From positions 826,001 through 890,000 of the forward strand of contig NC_068351.1 in assembly GCF_014633365.1 (NCBI RefSeq): a stretch of 64,000 nucleotides of DNA. The letters run 5' to 3'. The number at the start of each line of letters is the position of its first letter. The first letter of the stretch is position 1. Made by a program: the position numbers and the translations under genes. Below are positions 1-12,428 of this stretch, one piece after another. The DNA is from Diospyros lotus. Its lineage: Eukaryota > Streptophyta > Magnoliopsida > Ericales > Ebenaceae. A model generated the notes under the pieces. The model did not search any database. It was not told where the DNA came from and saw only the letters and a program-made list of their open reading frames with translations.

Positions 1-1446
1 AATTCAGTCATTAAGTATAATAATCGGTTTACACTTACATTTTGTAGGAGATTTATTTTCTTTAGCCAATTCATGTTTTATAACAATTACCCCCTGTTTT
101 TGATCTGAGTTGGGCCTAGCAGTAGATTTAAATCCGGAGAGTAGTAGTTGGGTGGATCAGTACAGCATATATTAATGGGTGGAAAGAGCCAATGAATGAA
201 TTGTACGATGCTCTCTGACAAAATTATGACATGGGATGGCAGTAAATCTTAGTAAAGATATTCTTCACAAAATTATGACATGGGAATTGGGCCTCGTACG
301 CATCATATTGGGTTAGCTCTAGACAAAATTAAAAGATTTGCCCATCTATGGTCTTTAATTGACCAATTCTTCTATTATCCTTCTTTTTCTTTCTATATTT
401 TCTAGCTATTTGAATAAGTCTCTGTTATCTATCGATTTTCTCCCAACATTAACGTTACTTGTCTCTAAATGCAGTCTCTCACTGTGCTTGTGTAACTCAC
501 CAAATCAATTAGCCATTTGTATCATTTCTGTTATCATTATTCTACTAAATTCATCTGAATGCACATGAGTTTTAGAAGAGTTTGTTGTATTCCATTAGAG
601 GATAACCATCTCAACCTTTATACTGTTTTGAGGGGTGAAAATTATCCCTAATCTCGATGACATTTATCACACCTCAAGTTTTGTATATTTATTATCTATC
701 CTTACCTTAATTCTTTAACAATAAATAGTATATAAACTTGTGGAAATTTATATTCTTGTATAAGCATACCATAATATAAATGAGAATCATTATTGTATGA
801 CGTGAATGATCAGAGCATACCTCATTAGTCAATTTGGAGAAGCAAGAATTCAGTTTTGAATTGGGACGAACTCAATAAAGGAGACTAAGTCAGGTTAAAT
901 CTATGCCCTAGATAACTTGAACACAAGGGCACTTACTTAATTGTCTCTAGGACGAAAATGCCCCCCCCGACGGTTGCCAAGGGTATCTCTTTGTTGTTGA
1001 AGTGTCGGGTGAAGGACATCAGGTTTTAATTTTTAAGACACAGGTCAAGTAGTTGAATCACGATAAATTGAGATTCGCACCAATAGATCGTGAGTTCGAT
1101 TTCTTATTGAAATAAAACCTCCACTTATGATTTATCTTCTCTCTCCAAAATCAAGGACATCCCAAGTACACCATGCCTTAATTTCTTCTCATCTGCGACG
1201 TGTATTCAAAACTGCTAACAATTTGTGTATATCTACTGGTACTTCACTGAGTTGGCTCACTGGTCAGTATCGTATCTTCTGCCCAATTACCACAATTGAT
1301 CAAAGAAGGAGGACAACAAAATCTGGTAATAAATCAATATTGAAGAAGTCATCGATTCATATTCTTCAAAGCTCAAAGCCTACTGTGCATGTGTATATAT
1401 AATACATCGCTTCTATATTTTCTCGTAATATAAATAAATATTGCGA
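1..1446. other. AT-rich spacer, no gene recognised
   Basis: No ORF here resembles a known protein family. The stretch contains a short poly(C) run near 961-969 and the SINE-like repeat listed separately near 1035-1150. The 91-codon ORF at 1127-1402 overlaps that repeat and shows no recognisable domain, so I do not call it a gene. Confidence 0.5.
1035..1150 (+). repeat. SINE-like dispersed repeat, copy 1
   Basis: This segment can be aligned by eye with 28240-28365. Both share a tRNA-like A-box region (AAGTAGTTGAATCACG here), then the block ACGATAAATTGA, then a B-box-like GAGTTCGATTTC about 35 bases further on, and a shared tail ending in a GATTTATC block. The A/B-box spacing is what is expected of a tRNA-derived SINE. 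No target duplication was found, so family and ends are approximate. Confidence 0.45.
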
Positions 1447-1743
1447 TTACACCAGTTGATGAACAGGCTTCAACCCAGTAAAGATCCGGCCGTCGTATGC
1501 TGGGAAAAGAGAGTTATTGGGCTCGACGAGCTCAAACTGGCTGAGTTTGACGGTGTTAAAGGGACGCTTCACGCAGAGGAAGATGACGATTGATATGAGA
1601 AAGAAGATGAAGAGAACGACGAGGATGAGCATCATAATCTCTCCATGCAGAGCGAAAGACCGGTCGCTGGAGACCACCATTTCTGCTCTCTGAGACGCTC
1701 CAGGAGTCGCCGATGGCGAAAACGAGGCTGCCGCCGTCGCCAT
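1447..1743 (-). CDS. hypothetical small single-pass membrane protein
   Basis: This 98-codon ORF starts with MATAAASFSPSATPG, has one strongly hydrophobic segment at about residues 35-58 (leucine, isoleucine, valine and phenylalanine rich), then a basic/polar tail of about 40 residues. That layout would suit a small membrane-anchored protein, or the N-terminal part of a larger one whose later exons I cannot see. I recognise no family; a RING-H2 ATL-type N-terminus was considered but no RING cysteines follow. The codons are more GC-rich than the flanking spacer, which is the main support. A possible splice donor (CTG|GTGTAA) overlaps the end of the ORF, so the model may be incomplete. Confidence 0.3.
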   Translation of the reverse strand: MATAAASFSPSATPGASQRAEMVVSSDRSFALHGEIMMLILVVLFIFFLISIVIFLCVKRPFNTVKLSQFELVEPNNSLFPAYDGRIFTGLKPVHQLV

Positions 1744-1749
1744 TGGAAT

Positions 1750-4257
1750 GGTGATGAAATGCTCGGTTTTGGTTGCGTCTGGTTTACAGAGAGCGGTAAA
1801 GTAATATATGATTCAGAGAACAGACGGCCGTCAGTCCACGTCTTAAATGTGGAGTTTATTCTCGATCCAATGCCATGTAAATGAAATTTAGAATTTCATA
1901 TAGTTTCTACGAGGATAGATATTAGTGGAATTTGTATGGAGGAGAGGCTCGCACTTGTGTTTTTCATACCCCACTCAGATTTTCCGCATAAAATATATAG
2001 TCCCATCATGCACCGAAAAATTTAGTTAAATATCTTCTGTACGTTGTTAAGAAGACTTGAACTTATACTAAACAACTTCAAGATGGCATCAATGACCAAT
2101 TAATTTGAACAATAAGTCCTCTCAAATTACCCCATGTTTTATTAATAAGACATGATGAAGACACAAAATGTTGTCTTGTATACATTATGGCATTAGCATA
2201 TGATAAGAGTTAACAAGTTTGAGGGCCCCCTAATTAATAAAACAGTGGTTCTTCTTAAAAAAGCAGAATCGATCAGTAGGTTCTTAATTAAATTAATGGG
2301 TTTTAATTATGTTCATGATTAAAGCCTGGAAATGATATAAACACCGCGATACATCAATTTGCACAAAGATTCCATCTTGGTATAATGTTTCACCTGAAGA
2401 TTGAATTGACGGCACCCAGCAGCCATGGTGATGGAGCTTAGAAAGAAACCCCTCACAGGGCCAGACAAATCTAGTCTACTGCTGGTCTTGTCGTGGCTCC
2501 GCAACTTCGCGGTGAATGAAAGATAGGGCCACACCAGCGCCAGGTCGGTTGAACTCTTCTTCCGGACTTTCCTGCTATTTTCTTAGCCCTGCTGCATGCT
2601 ATCTTGGACGGTTTCGAAACCTCGATACTGTTGTTCAATATGATTGATTAAAAATTTAAAATTTAGTGTTATAGAGCCACCTACTTGTGACTGTTGTTTG
2701 CCGGAGGAAACGACAAAGCTTTCTCTTTATCTATAAAAGTAGACGGGCAAGTGATAATATCTCCAATTGTGACATATATTTACTGGGTTCGGATGGAATA
2801 TATCATATGCTTTCTCCCAAGTATTTACTCGTCCTACAGCATATTTGTACCCCAGGGCTCCTGCCTGTTGTTTGGTCCATCCGCCCTCTAGATCATACTT
2901 TTTTCTTTTTTCGTATAGTAGGAATTGGAGGAAAGGCTCAGTACATTTAGTCTTTGACAGAGATCGTCACTTTCTTCTCTATAACTTACGGGACACGACT
3001 GACTTCGTAACATCACGCACCAAGTAAGTCCAAATCTTTAACCTATTCCCGTGGCCCCAAGATAGTCACAATTACTATATTGCTCGCACGGATCTAGTTT
3101 TTACTATTTTTACTCTTACCTATCTTAAGAGTTAAACGGATCTTACTTAGGAAAGGCAAAAGTTTGGTCTACTAGAACTAATTGAATCAAACCAATCAAA
3201 TTAGTAGGTTTGGTTCAGTTTTTTTTCTTATATTAGTTTGGTTGGATTAATTTTTTGCAAAAGTTCGGATCTTCGATTTTGATTTTATTTTTTTGGTCAA
3301 AATAATAGAATCAACTAAACCGATCAAACTTTAAAACATCGTCATTTTGATAGTTATATATTCTTGTATTTGATTTTTTCTATTCAATTTTTCGATTATT
3401 TATGTGGCTTTTAGTTGTGTCGATTTCTTCAATTTTTTTGATCTTCAGTTGGCTTGATTTTTTTGTGTTTATTCGATTGATTTGATTTTTTTATTTTTGT
3501 TTAATTTTTTTGATTTTCAATTTATTCGATTTTTTGATTAATTCAATCAATTCAGTTCAATTTTTTAGTCTAATTCAATTTTTTTTCATTTTTGAACTTT
3601 GATTCGTTTAGTAATTGAACTAACCGTTTGCACGCTCCTTGCCCGACTCATAATCATGCTTATAAGATTAGATATAATATAATCGAATTAAGCATATCTA
3701 ACATGCCATCTCTTGAAAGAGTAACAACTCACAAGATTCAAACTTAAAATCCGAGACTCACTAAAACAGTTACTTGCCGTTACACTATTACATACCGTTC
3801 AAGTTACACGCAGTAATTCTTCATCATATTTCAAACACGGCGAGAAAAAATTGAGTCAAATGCTATTGAAAACAGCCTACGGTTCCTGGCTCGCATGTGA
3901 GCACCAGGGTATCCGAGGAGGAAGAGTTCACATCAGAGATACAGGAAAATGACAGTGAAGCAGCTTCACATAATTGAAACAAAGGCAACTGGAACCGACG
4001 CCAAATCCTAAGCGGGTTTGATATGGATTTTATTTACAAAGCAAAAGGTGAAACCTTTGTCAATCATATATCATCGCAGGAAAGCCACCATGAGCAATTA
4101 AAACTACAATGATTTGGGGCCTAAACTGTCCATATCCTTAGAATTCTTTAGTTCAGCGACAAAAATGTAAAATGAACTAAAAACTGGAGCGGATTAATTT
4201 AGCATTCCAAGCAGCTCAAGTTCTGTATTTCAAGACAAAATCCAGAACAGATACTAG
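1750..4257. other. intergenic spacer, low complexity
   Basis: No supported gene. About 3180-3620 is a T-rich stretch with GGTTTGGTT- and TTGATTTTTT-like runs. It resembles one arm of the inverted-repeat element at 35807-37532, including the shared GACATCGTT/CATCGTCATTTT-like core, and is probably a decayed relative. The remaining short ORFs have no recognisable similarity. Confidence 0.45.
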
Positions 4258-7200
4258 CTAGTCAAAGACTTCCCAATCTTCAGTCACTTTTGTAGAAGAT
4301 GGCATGGGCGAAGGGGCACTGAGGCTTCCCATGCCCGAACCGAAGGTCTCCCATTTTGTCGTTACAGAGACGGTCTTGCTGCTGCTGCCGCCGCTGAATG
4401 GATTTGAGTTTCTTGCCTTCAGTGAATCCACTTTATCCACCAAGCTCTGAACACGATTCACCTGTCCAGCAATTCATGTAAATTTTTTGTGCCAAAATCC
4501 AGAATTCAGGCTGTTTCTAAGCAAATAACCTTATTTATATCAAATTAACACGTCTACTTGTGAATGCTGTTGAAACTTAATTTAAAACACTTTACGTAAA
4601 CACATATCACAGTCGTAATTTTCCTTTCCATCCTGCAGTAAAGACTACTTTATGAGCAAAAGAGAACATTGATTTGGCATTAGCTACCAAAACCTAAAAG
4701 AAAGAATATCAATACATTCTAAACAAATAGAAAGTTGTAAGGTAAAATAAGTCTACAAAGTGGAAATCCGAGGAAGATGCATGCACTAGCTTTTGGGTTT
4801 TGGGGAAACATACAACGTACCTACATGATTTGAAGCATTCGTCGTGGATCTCTGATTGCATTTCTTTCTCTGGTTTTTGCAATTATTAATATCCAATATG
4901 CACCTTAAGTCTTTTGCATGGTAATGTTTCTCTCATTGCCAATTACTAACATTTAAAGCAAGTATAGCCAGTGTTTGCTCTACTATATAGTATATAGTGT
5001 GTGTGTATACAATCATCACTCATTAACTTATAGAACTAAAAGCCAAATATAAGGTGAAAACATAGAACAAAAGAGTCGTATAATTGACTAGTATCAGGTA
5101 GAAATTAACACTTCCAGATAGATGGGAACACCATAACGAAAAAATTTCAATGTATTTTAACCAAAGAAAACAAGAAAAGAAAGGAAACATTTAAACATTC
5201 TTCAATAGCAAGCAGGGATTTGGCCAGTCATAGAAAACCTTTGATAACAAAGCAAATAATGGATGGGGTAAACCTAGAAGAACAGAACCCCCTATCTTAA
5301 TTTAACAAATACAAGCTCGAGCTTTAGGGGAAAAAACTAGGCTTGAGATGATGTTATAGTGTTAAGTTACTGTGTTTATGTTATTCATCTTTGATACAGA
5401 TCATCTAGTTGAAGGAGACGGATGAAAGAACAGCCAGGCAATGTTTCAGTAAGGCACTCGACTAGAATAACGATATCAGGAGAATTAACAGGTCCAAGTC
5501 AGAATTATGACTCAGCCCTAAATGATTATTTTGCAAGTACAAATAACTTCAAAGAAATCACTTTTAATTCTATCAGCAGAAGAACAAACCTTCTGTACAT
5601 CTCATTTAGAGCAAAAAACAGAGGCAATGCCTACAAGCAATTGAAGGTCGTGGAATAGGTACAAGTTTAATACAAAAGCATATAACACTCTAAAAAGCTC
5701 CTTCAATCTTTCTCTCCTCTGATTTCAGAAAGTGCAACCCCCAAATCCCTATTCTGATAGTGCACTCACACGGGTAGTTTTCATCATTTTCCAACCTCCA
5801 CTAGATTCATATTAACCTATAAGCACAACACCTTAAAGGTGAAAAATATTTAGGTCTAATTAATCATGCATCCAAGTTTACCAAATTTTGAGGAAATGCA
5901 GCTTTTTGTACTCTGGACCTATTAGTTGAGAAAGATGCCTCAACTAGAAACAAAAACTTTGGCTCTCGGATTTTGAATCAAATGATGAAACACGAAGGCA
6001 ACGGGTACTGCTAAACCCTCCCTGCACATAATGACCTAAGATAAATTAAAAATGGTGTGCAATGTGCATCACTGAGCCTTTTAATGTGTCCTCAAATGTG
6101 ATTTAAATCACACTCAAAGTAACTTAAGAATGATCTAAAACAATATATGGTAAACATCTGTCTCCATTTTTTGTTTTTATTGAGTAATGTACTTAATTTC
6201 TCATTTTCGTTTTTATTAGGTAACGAGTATCTGTGGAGTGCTCATTACTTAACTAATTTATATAAAAAAAATTCTAATAATAATTTGTTGGTGAAAACTA
6301 TTATACATACTATAATGACACGATTAAAAATTTTAAAAAATTATTAATAATGACAACTTAATTAATATTGCAAGGATATTATTGTTAGTCAACTTTAAAA
6401 ACTTTACTATTTATACTGATATTAATATGAATACACACAACTATTGTTCATTTTTGTTTCAAGCAAAAAAAATATATATATATCTCAATCTTTGTTGGGT
6501 TGGAAATCTTTTCTTTCTAAATGCAGAAACATAGTAGTATATATATCATAAAACTTTTCCACCAGGTCCTTCAAGGGGAGTAGCATTCTAGACTAATCTA
6601 CCTATTTTCAGTAAAGGATTTTTCTATATGTACATATTCATGTGAAAGGCTTTCAGAAATGTTGAACTGATGGTTTTAGTTATCTGGCTGTGTTTACAAG
6701 CAATTCTTTTGCTGTATGAATGTTTGAGCTGATTCGAAAGGCTTTCATTGAATTCTTTAGCTATTTTTTAGAATGAAATTTACTGGGTACATACATTCAT
6801 TGGGTACCCATTACCCAACAATCCAAACCCTCCCCATTACCAACCTAGATTGTTGTGTTTACTGGTTTTCTTTTAAAATCAAGAATGAAGCCTACATATC
6901 ACTTTTTTTTTTAATGTTGTGGGAAATCTAATAACCAACTAAAAGGAACAATGGGATAGGACAATAATCACCTTTATAAGGTAATATGAAAATTGTGACA
7001 ATTCTAACGAATATGATAAACAACAACAACATATTCAGCCTTTATCCCACTATGTGGGGTCGGCTACATGAATTCTAGACTTCCATGTATAGAATATGAT
7101 AAGTTTTAAACATTCCAACGGAAGTTAGTTGCATGCATCCAATAAATGTTGGTGCATGCAGGAAATCAAATAACATTCAATGAGGTTAACGACTAAAATA

Positions 7201-10052
7201 TGACCATTATGTGGCATATGATTATACACAGTCAGGGTACTCATCAACCAAAAAAGAAAAAAAAAAAAGAAAAAAAGAAAGAAACATTACAGAGGCAAAC
7301 AAGACACTAGGATTGAGTTCTTTAAACATAATAGACAAACAATGAATCAATTTGAGCTCCAACATATTCTTAAATTGATATTGGCATACCTGACAAAAAA
7401 TCAGGCCTGAGATTAAGCCAATGTAATGTTGAGCCAACTTGTTCCATTCAACCTAATATTAGTTTTGATGGTTAACAAAAACACATTTCTGTATTAAAAA
7501 TATTATTTGATGGCCCTAAGTGATATCTAATTAATTTATAAGTTTGTATCTAAGTCTTATATATATGTTAAATTCAGTTTCTCAAATTATAGTAGTGTTA
7601 AAAAGGTTGTATAATATATTTTTTTTAAGTGTCTCAAAATTTCTGGACCAAAAGTCGACTCCCATATAGGAGAAGTCGACTTCTCTCATGCCAGTCGACT
7701 AGGGCTTAGCCACAGTCGATATAACCGAAGCTCAGGTTATACAGAGTCGACATAGCCGAGAGCTATGTTTTGACAATCGACTCCCTTCGAAGGGAAGTTG
7801 ACTCTAGGTCTCTCTGGAGTCGACTCTTTTCAAGTTGTAGTCGACTGTTGGATAGGACAGTCGACTGTCCTGTTCCAATCTTCGGATTTTTAACTCGATT
7901 TTTTGCTTGTTTCTTCCACCATATATAAGCATGCTCTTCAAGAAAAAAAAATACAAGGTGTGTGTGCGCGCTCTCTCAAGAACTATCTCTCTAAAAGCAA
8001 GCAAGTGCTCAAAGCTCTAAAGCCCACTCAAGAAGCACTCAAGTTCACGAATCTACATTGTGCAACCATCTTCGGAGCTCTTGCAATCAAAGAAACGAAA
8101 AGCTATCTTGCAAATCCGCTTGAAGGTTAACTGTATATTTGATCTAATTTGTGTATCGTGTATTTACAGTTGCTTCCCTGTAATCTCTTGTGCTTTACTG
8201 TTTTTTGTCCAACGGTGGACATTGTTGTAAAATCAATAAACACTTTCAGTGTGGTTGTTGGTTGGTTTTTCAGAACCATTACAAAATCTAGGTGTAATAG
8301 TTTTCGAGATAAGCTACGGGAAAATCTCAGGGTGTTTAAGAATAGTGGAACCCTAAGTGTAGTTGATACCTTAGGAGAGTGGATTAGGTGTGGGATCGCC
8401 GAACCACTATATGTCTTGTGTGGCCTTGTTGTTTTTATTTCTTGTGGATCTTGTGCAATCAAATCACTATCTCAAAGCAATCAAAATATACGAATATATA
8501 TCAAAGTACTTTTAAGTATAAAAATTAATCAAGAGGTTTCAAAGAAATTGAAAATAGGTTAAACTTTTAGTAACTCAATTCAACCCCCCCCCCCCCCCCC
8601 CCCTCGAGTTGCCGTTGTATTGCGTCAAGGGACCAACAGGTAACAGTGTTAAGATGGTTATCCCAACAAGTATCATATCTAGCACAGGAAAAGTAACACA
8701 AGCAATAAGAACAACCCCAAGTTATTGAACCCTAACCTCAAGCTTCCTTTGCACTTTCCCTTCTCCTTCAGCCTCAATGCTATCCAATTTCAGCAGCTGC
8801 CTCATTAGTAACTCACCTAAAACAACAAATTCCTTCTCTCCACCCTTAGTCCCACCAGACACAGCTGCTTCCAGAGCAGTCACCTGGAAAAGAAAACAGC
8901 AGGTATGAGTCCCCAGGAAACAGAAGCAATACCATTATAGTAGATTGGGGCCCACCTGTTCAGCAAGCTTATCGACCTCTGCTCTGACTTCAGCCACAGC
9001 CGCAAAGTCTCTAGGTAGATTACTGCTCTTTACCTCCTCAACTTGCTATGTTTGCCCGGGCCATCCATAGCAGCCAACTGTTAGGGGGAGGGAGCGCAAG
9101 AGCGAGTTTAGTCTCAAAGCTACACGGCTAGATATGGAGAAAATAAATAAAAAGGATCCACCTTTTCTGCAAGCTTATCAACCTCTTGTCTGGCTTCACC
9201 AGTGGTTGAACAAGCACTCGAAGACTCAATGCATTTCACTTCTTTAAGCATCTTCTCTTTGCTTCTTGGATCTTCCATGAGTAGCACCTTGGCGTTATCC
9301 TTCACACCCACCAAGTGCAGGTACTCTTGATCCTCTTTCTCCTTTCCTCTGAACAATAATCTTTGTTGATCAGGCTCCAAACCATTTTCTTTGGCAATAT
9401 ACCTTTTCAGATCCCCTTCCATTAACAGAAATCAAAGCTCAGAATACCTCCTCAAAAACTAGCTTAAAATTTGCTGTTAGGATATGTTTTAATGATCTTA
9501 AAACCTCCTTCTCAGTTACCTCCAGCTCACCCAAATGCACCCACCGTTATGATTTCAACACCCAAATGGGGTCTCACAAAGAGCAGATGTACCTACCATA
9601 AGGAAGATGTCCTAATACTTCTTTTCATTTTAGTTCTTATAGAACGCTCAATGGATTGCTTTGTAAACAAGCATGCAGAACAGAATGCCAGCATCACAAG
9701 CAAGGTTTAAATGTATGAATACTAACTTCAAGTAGAAGATCCATAGGCCATTAAAAGCAGAAAGTGAGAGCAAGGGCAGAAATCCCATAAACAAAAATGC
9801 AATCTTTTTCTATTTCTTCCTCGCAGAAGAAGAAGAGGAATTACCAAAAGTGGATTGGGAAGGAACAACAAGGTCCAGCCGGTTCAACCCGTGAACGACG
9901 TTGATCTTGATTGCAGGACCACCACCGCCAGCGTGAACGTGATCGCCGTCGCCGGCGTCTCTCTTCTGCACAAGCATGCCGCCGGGTCTCACCTCCCAGT
10001 CGATATCCTCATTGCCGTCGACCACTGGCTCTCTGAAATTTGATCCTTTCAT
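4258..10052 (-). CDS. BAG4: BAG-family molecular chaperone regulator (BAG1-4 type)
   Basis: Co-chaperone of the group that binds the HSP70 ATPase domain through a BAG domain and carries an N-terminal ubiquitin-like fold. Exons: 9845-10052, 9162-9415, 8737-8883, 4258-4461; joined CDS 813 nt, 270 aa, all GT-AG. The start MKGSNF was chosen because the conserved WEVRPGGMLVQKR follows about 17 residues later. Order: WEVRPGGM motif (about 18-25), ubiquitin-like domain (about 50-120), BAG helices (from about 140, with EVDKLAE and LLMRQLLKLDSI), and an acidic tail with two W-E-x-F-type boxes ending WEVFD, as in plant BAG4. Intron 3 is about 4.3 kb and holds a solo LTR and a SINE fragment. An extra in-frame exon candidate at 8956-9045 duplicates the end of exon 2 and may be included or used alternatively (300 aa if added). 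The subgroup assignment within BAG1-4 is inferred. Confidence 0.88.
7018..7092 (-). repeat. Au-type SINE fragment
   Basis: Contains a CAACAACAACA run, then CCTTTATCCCACTATGTGGG and GTCGGCTACATGAAT. This CCACT..GTGGGGTCGGCTACATG block is a signature I associate with plant Au SINEs; seen with the CAA run on the left, it reads as a reverse-orientation copy. It lies in BAG intron 3. Family assignment is from memory; ends are approximate. Confidence 0.5.
7427..8638 (+). mobile_element. solo LTR, probably copia-type, in BAG intron 3
   Basis: The segment begins TGTTGAGCC and ends GGACCAACA, giving the TG...CA and TGTTG/CAACA inverted ends of an LTR. It is flanked by TGTAA (7422-7426) and GGTAA (8639-8643), a 4-of-5 match for a 5-bp target duplication. 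Inside are a TATA-like CATATATAAGC near 7918, an AATAAA near 8236 and a 20-base poly(C) run just before the end. No coding region or second LTR is seen, so this is a solo LTR left by recombination. It is antisense to the host gene. The copia assignment is inferred from its general look only. Confidence 0.65.
7640..7875. repeat. GTCGAC-rich short-motif array inside the LTR
   Basis: Seven exact GTCGAC hexamers, mostly as AGTCGACT, plus several one-base variants (GTCGATA, ATCGACTC, GTTGACTC) occur in about 230 bases. Spacing is irregular, so it is not a simple tandem repeat. It lies upstream of the TATA-like box, in the U3-equivalent part. Confidence 0.7.
8956..9045 (-). other. duplicated alternative exon candidate of the BAG gene
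   Basis: On the minus strand an acceptor (CATAG|CAAG) opens 30 in-frame codons without a stop, ending at a donor (GAACAG|GTGGG). The encoded tail AEVRAEVDKLAEQ closely matches the end of exon 2 (GEARQEVDKLAEK). Both ends are phase 0, so skipping, adding or substituting this exon keeps the frame. The 8956-9045 version looks closer to the usual plant BAG sequence before TALEAAV. It could be a used cassette, a mutually exclusive exon or a decaying copy; only transcripts can tell. Confidence 0.55.
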
Positions 10053-10969
10053 TCCAAATCCCGGAACAAGCGATTGAGAAAATACTGTCGGGTGAACAGC
10101 TAAATTGGGGTTTTTGACAAAGTGGTTGGTTAGTTTAAGCAAGACAATGAATGCTGGAAGGGTTTGGGAGAAGCGATGGGGTTTCCTTCGCTCTGAACCG
10201 GCGGTCGGTTGAAAAATTAATTGGCGGTTAATTAGATTTTGCCCCACAACTATCATGCTTTTCCATTCAATGCCCTTAACTTACAAAAATTCACATGTAA
10301 CCGACACTCGTGAAGAATTAGTACGGAAGAGTTAATGTCAAAAATCAAATCTTTCTGAACAAATTAATATCATTTTATAATTGGTATTTGAATCAAAACT
10401 ATATCGAACAAATTTAATATCATTTTATAATTGATAAATACTCTTTATAACGATGAATATAATATTATATTAATAACTATAGTATTAAATAATTATATTG
10501 TTATGTTATAGACAAATGCTCATTAAAAGACTAAAAAAGTTTAAAATATTTTTTTAAGTTAAAAGGCATAAATTTTTCATATTTGAAAGAGTACCACACC
10601 AATGTCCAAACTAAATAACTCTAATTTTAAAAAATTTCTATGAATATTTAAAGAAAAATAAGTGATTATCTATAAAAAATTATAATTCGAAGAGAATTTT
10701 AAAATATTAAATAAATATCATCTATAAAAATTTTCATCCTAATAGGTTCTAAAAATATTAAAATCTTGATTCCAACCAGATTAAAAAGAATTACAGTAAA
10801 TATTATCTATAAAAATATTAATTTTAATAAGATTATAAAAAGTCAAAATAGATATTATCTATAAAAATCTTAATTTTAAATTACTTAAAGTTACTCCATA
10901 TCTCTTTATAAATAAATTGATACTCATTCTAAAAATATACATCTTTAATACTGATATTAATATCACTTT

Positions 10970-11589
10970 CATCATTTTCAGTGTCTTAACTTAAATATTG
11001 AAGTACCTGCATAAAAACTTTCCCGCACTATATGACCGTTTCTTGTTTTGCAGGTTCAATCAACTTAATAATGACGTTCTCAATTAAATAAATTTCTTGT
11101 TGTATCTTGATAACAATATTTACATATTTTAAAATTAAATTATTATAATTAATAAATATTAATATTGATAAATATAAAAGATTTTAAACTTAACATATCA
11201 TATTTGGTATAGCATAGTGATTATTCAGTACCTAACTTACACTAAAATAGAAATACAAAATGGATAGGAAATAATATCACTTTCATCATTTTTAGTGTCT
11301 AACTTAAATATCAAAGTATTTGAACAAAAAAATTTCCCGTATTATATGACCGTTTCTTTTTTTGCAAGTTCAATCAACTTAATAATGACGTTCTCAGTTA
11401 AATAAATTATCTGTTGTATTTTGATAACAATATTTACATATTTTAAAAATAAATTATTATAATTTATAAATATTAATATTGATAAATATAAAAGATTTTG
11501 AACTTAACATATCATATTTGGTATAACATATTAATTATTTACTATCTAACTTAGACTAAAACAGAAATACAAAATGGATAGGAAATAAT
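10970..11589. repeat. two-copy direct tandem duplication, about 304-315 bp unit
   Basis: Copy 1 (about 10970-11273) and copy 2 (about 11274-11589) share ATCACTTTCATCATTTT, ATATGACCGTTTCTT, AATAATGACGTTCTCA and ACAAAATGGATAGGAAATAA in the same order. The ATCACTTTCATC block starts at 10972 and at 11276, a period of 304. Differences are scattered substitutions and small indels, so the duplication is not recent. No coding content seen. Confidence 0.8.
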
Positions 11590-12357
11590 ACTTTAAAAAA
11601 ACAAAAAATAAAAAATTGAGAAAATATATAAATAAAAAGAATTAAAAGTTTTTAATTATTTAATCAAATATAAATTGTTTTCATACATTAAAGTTACTTG
11701 AGGATAATAATTTATTTCTGATTATTGCATATTGAATATTGAATTAATTATTTTGACACAAGTTATTGTGAAAAAAATGGCAAAGTTTCAATTTTATGCA
11801 TCTTACAAAAGTATTTTCATTCATAAAAATTTGAAATTCAGCATCACAAGAAATTTCTGAAAATTTGGGCAAGGAAATATTTTATGTGATCAATTCAATC
11901 TAATATAAAAATCTTAAATTCAGACCCCCATTAATAAATACCTAATGCTAACAACAATCATTACTAAAGCCCCAACCCCAAAGGCCCAGAGTCATTAGTA
12001 AAGCCCAACCCAAGGCCCAGAATCTTCCCAAATCAAACCAAACCAATGCAGATGATTAATAATTAAAAAAAATATGTATATTCACAAGTTCAATCTCGGG
12101 ATGAACTTGCGGAGAGTCTCCCGCTACATCTTACGAATTTTTATAGGAAAGATAAATCTGAATCTAATTCACACGGTTGAATCCGAACCTAAAAATCCAA
12201 ATCGTCCGCGACTCCCCCCTTACCACTAAGTTCAATCTTGTATAATAGAAACGATGCACGGCTAATGTTGCTTAATTAGGAAACATCTGATCACCACTAC
12301 AGGATTCTAAAGTCTCCAGCATCAGGGAGATCATAAGGAAATTAAAATTTTCACAAC

Positions 12358-12428
12358 CTTGGCTTTGAAGCCAAGAAAAGGAAGTTAAATTTTCTCGAGA
12401 GACAAACAGCCTTAGCTTTCAAGCCAAG
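12358..12428 (-). other. pair of related short hairpins, PEBP 3' end
   Basis: CTTGGCTTTGAAGCCAAG (12358-12375) is a perfect 8-bp inverted repeat with a 2-base centre. A near copy, CTTAGCTTTCAAGCCAAG (12411-12428), has one mismatch in the stem. Both sit 60-130 bases past the PEBP stop codon in the direction of transcription, so they would be in the 3' untranslated region. Confidence 0.5.

Noticed and set aside
5422..5658. 78-codon ORF with normal-looking composition
   Set aside because: It lies in BAG intron 3, shows no family similarity and no flanking signals.
8127..8562. ORFs of 111 and 137 codons on opposite strands
   Set aside because: Both fall in the R/U5 part of the solo LTR and do not resemble retroelement proteins.
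9471..9710. 79-codon plus-strand ORF
   Set aside because: It lies in BAG intron 1 on the opposite strand and lacks any recognisable feature.
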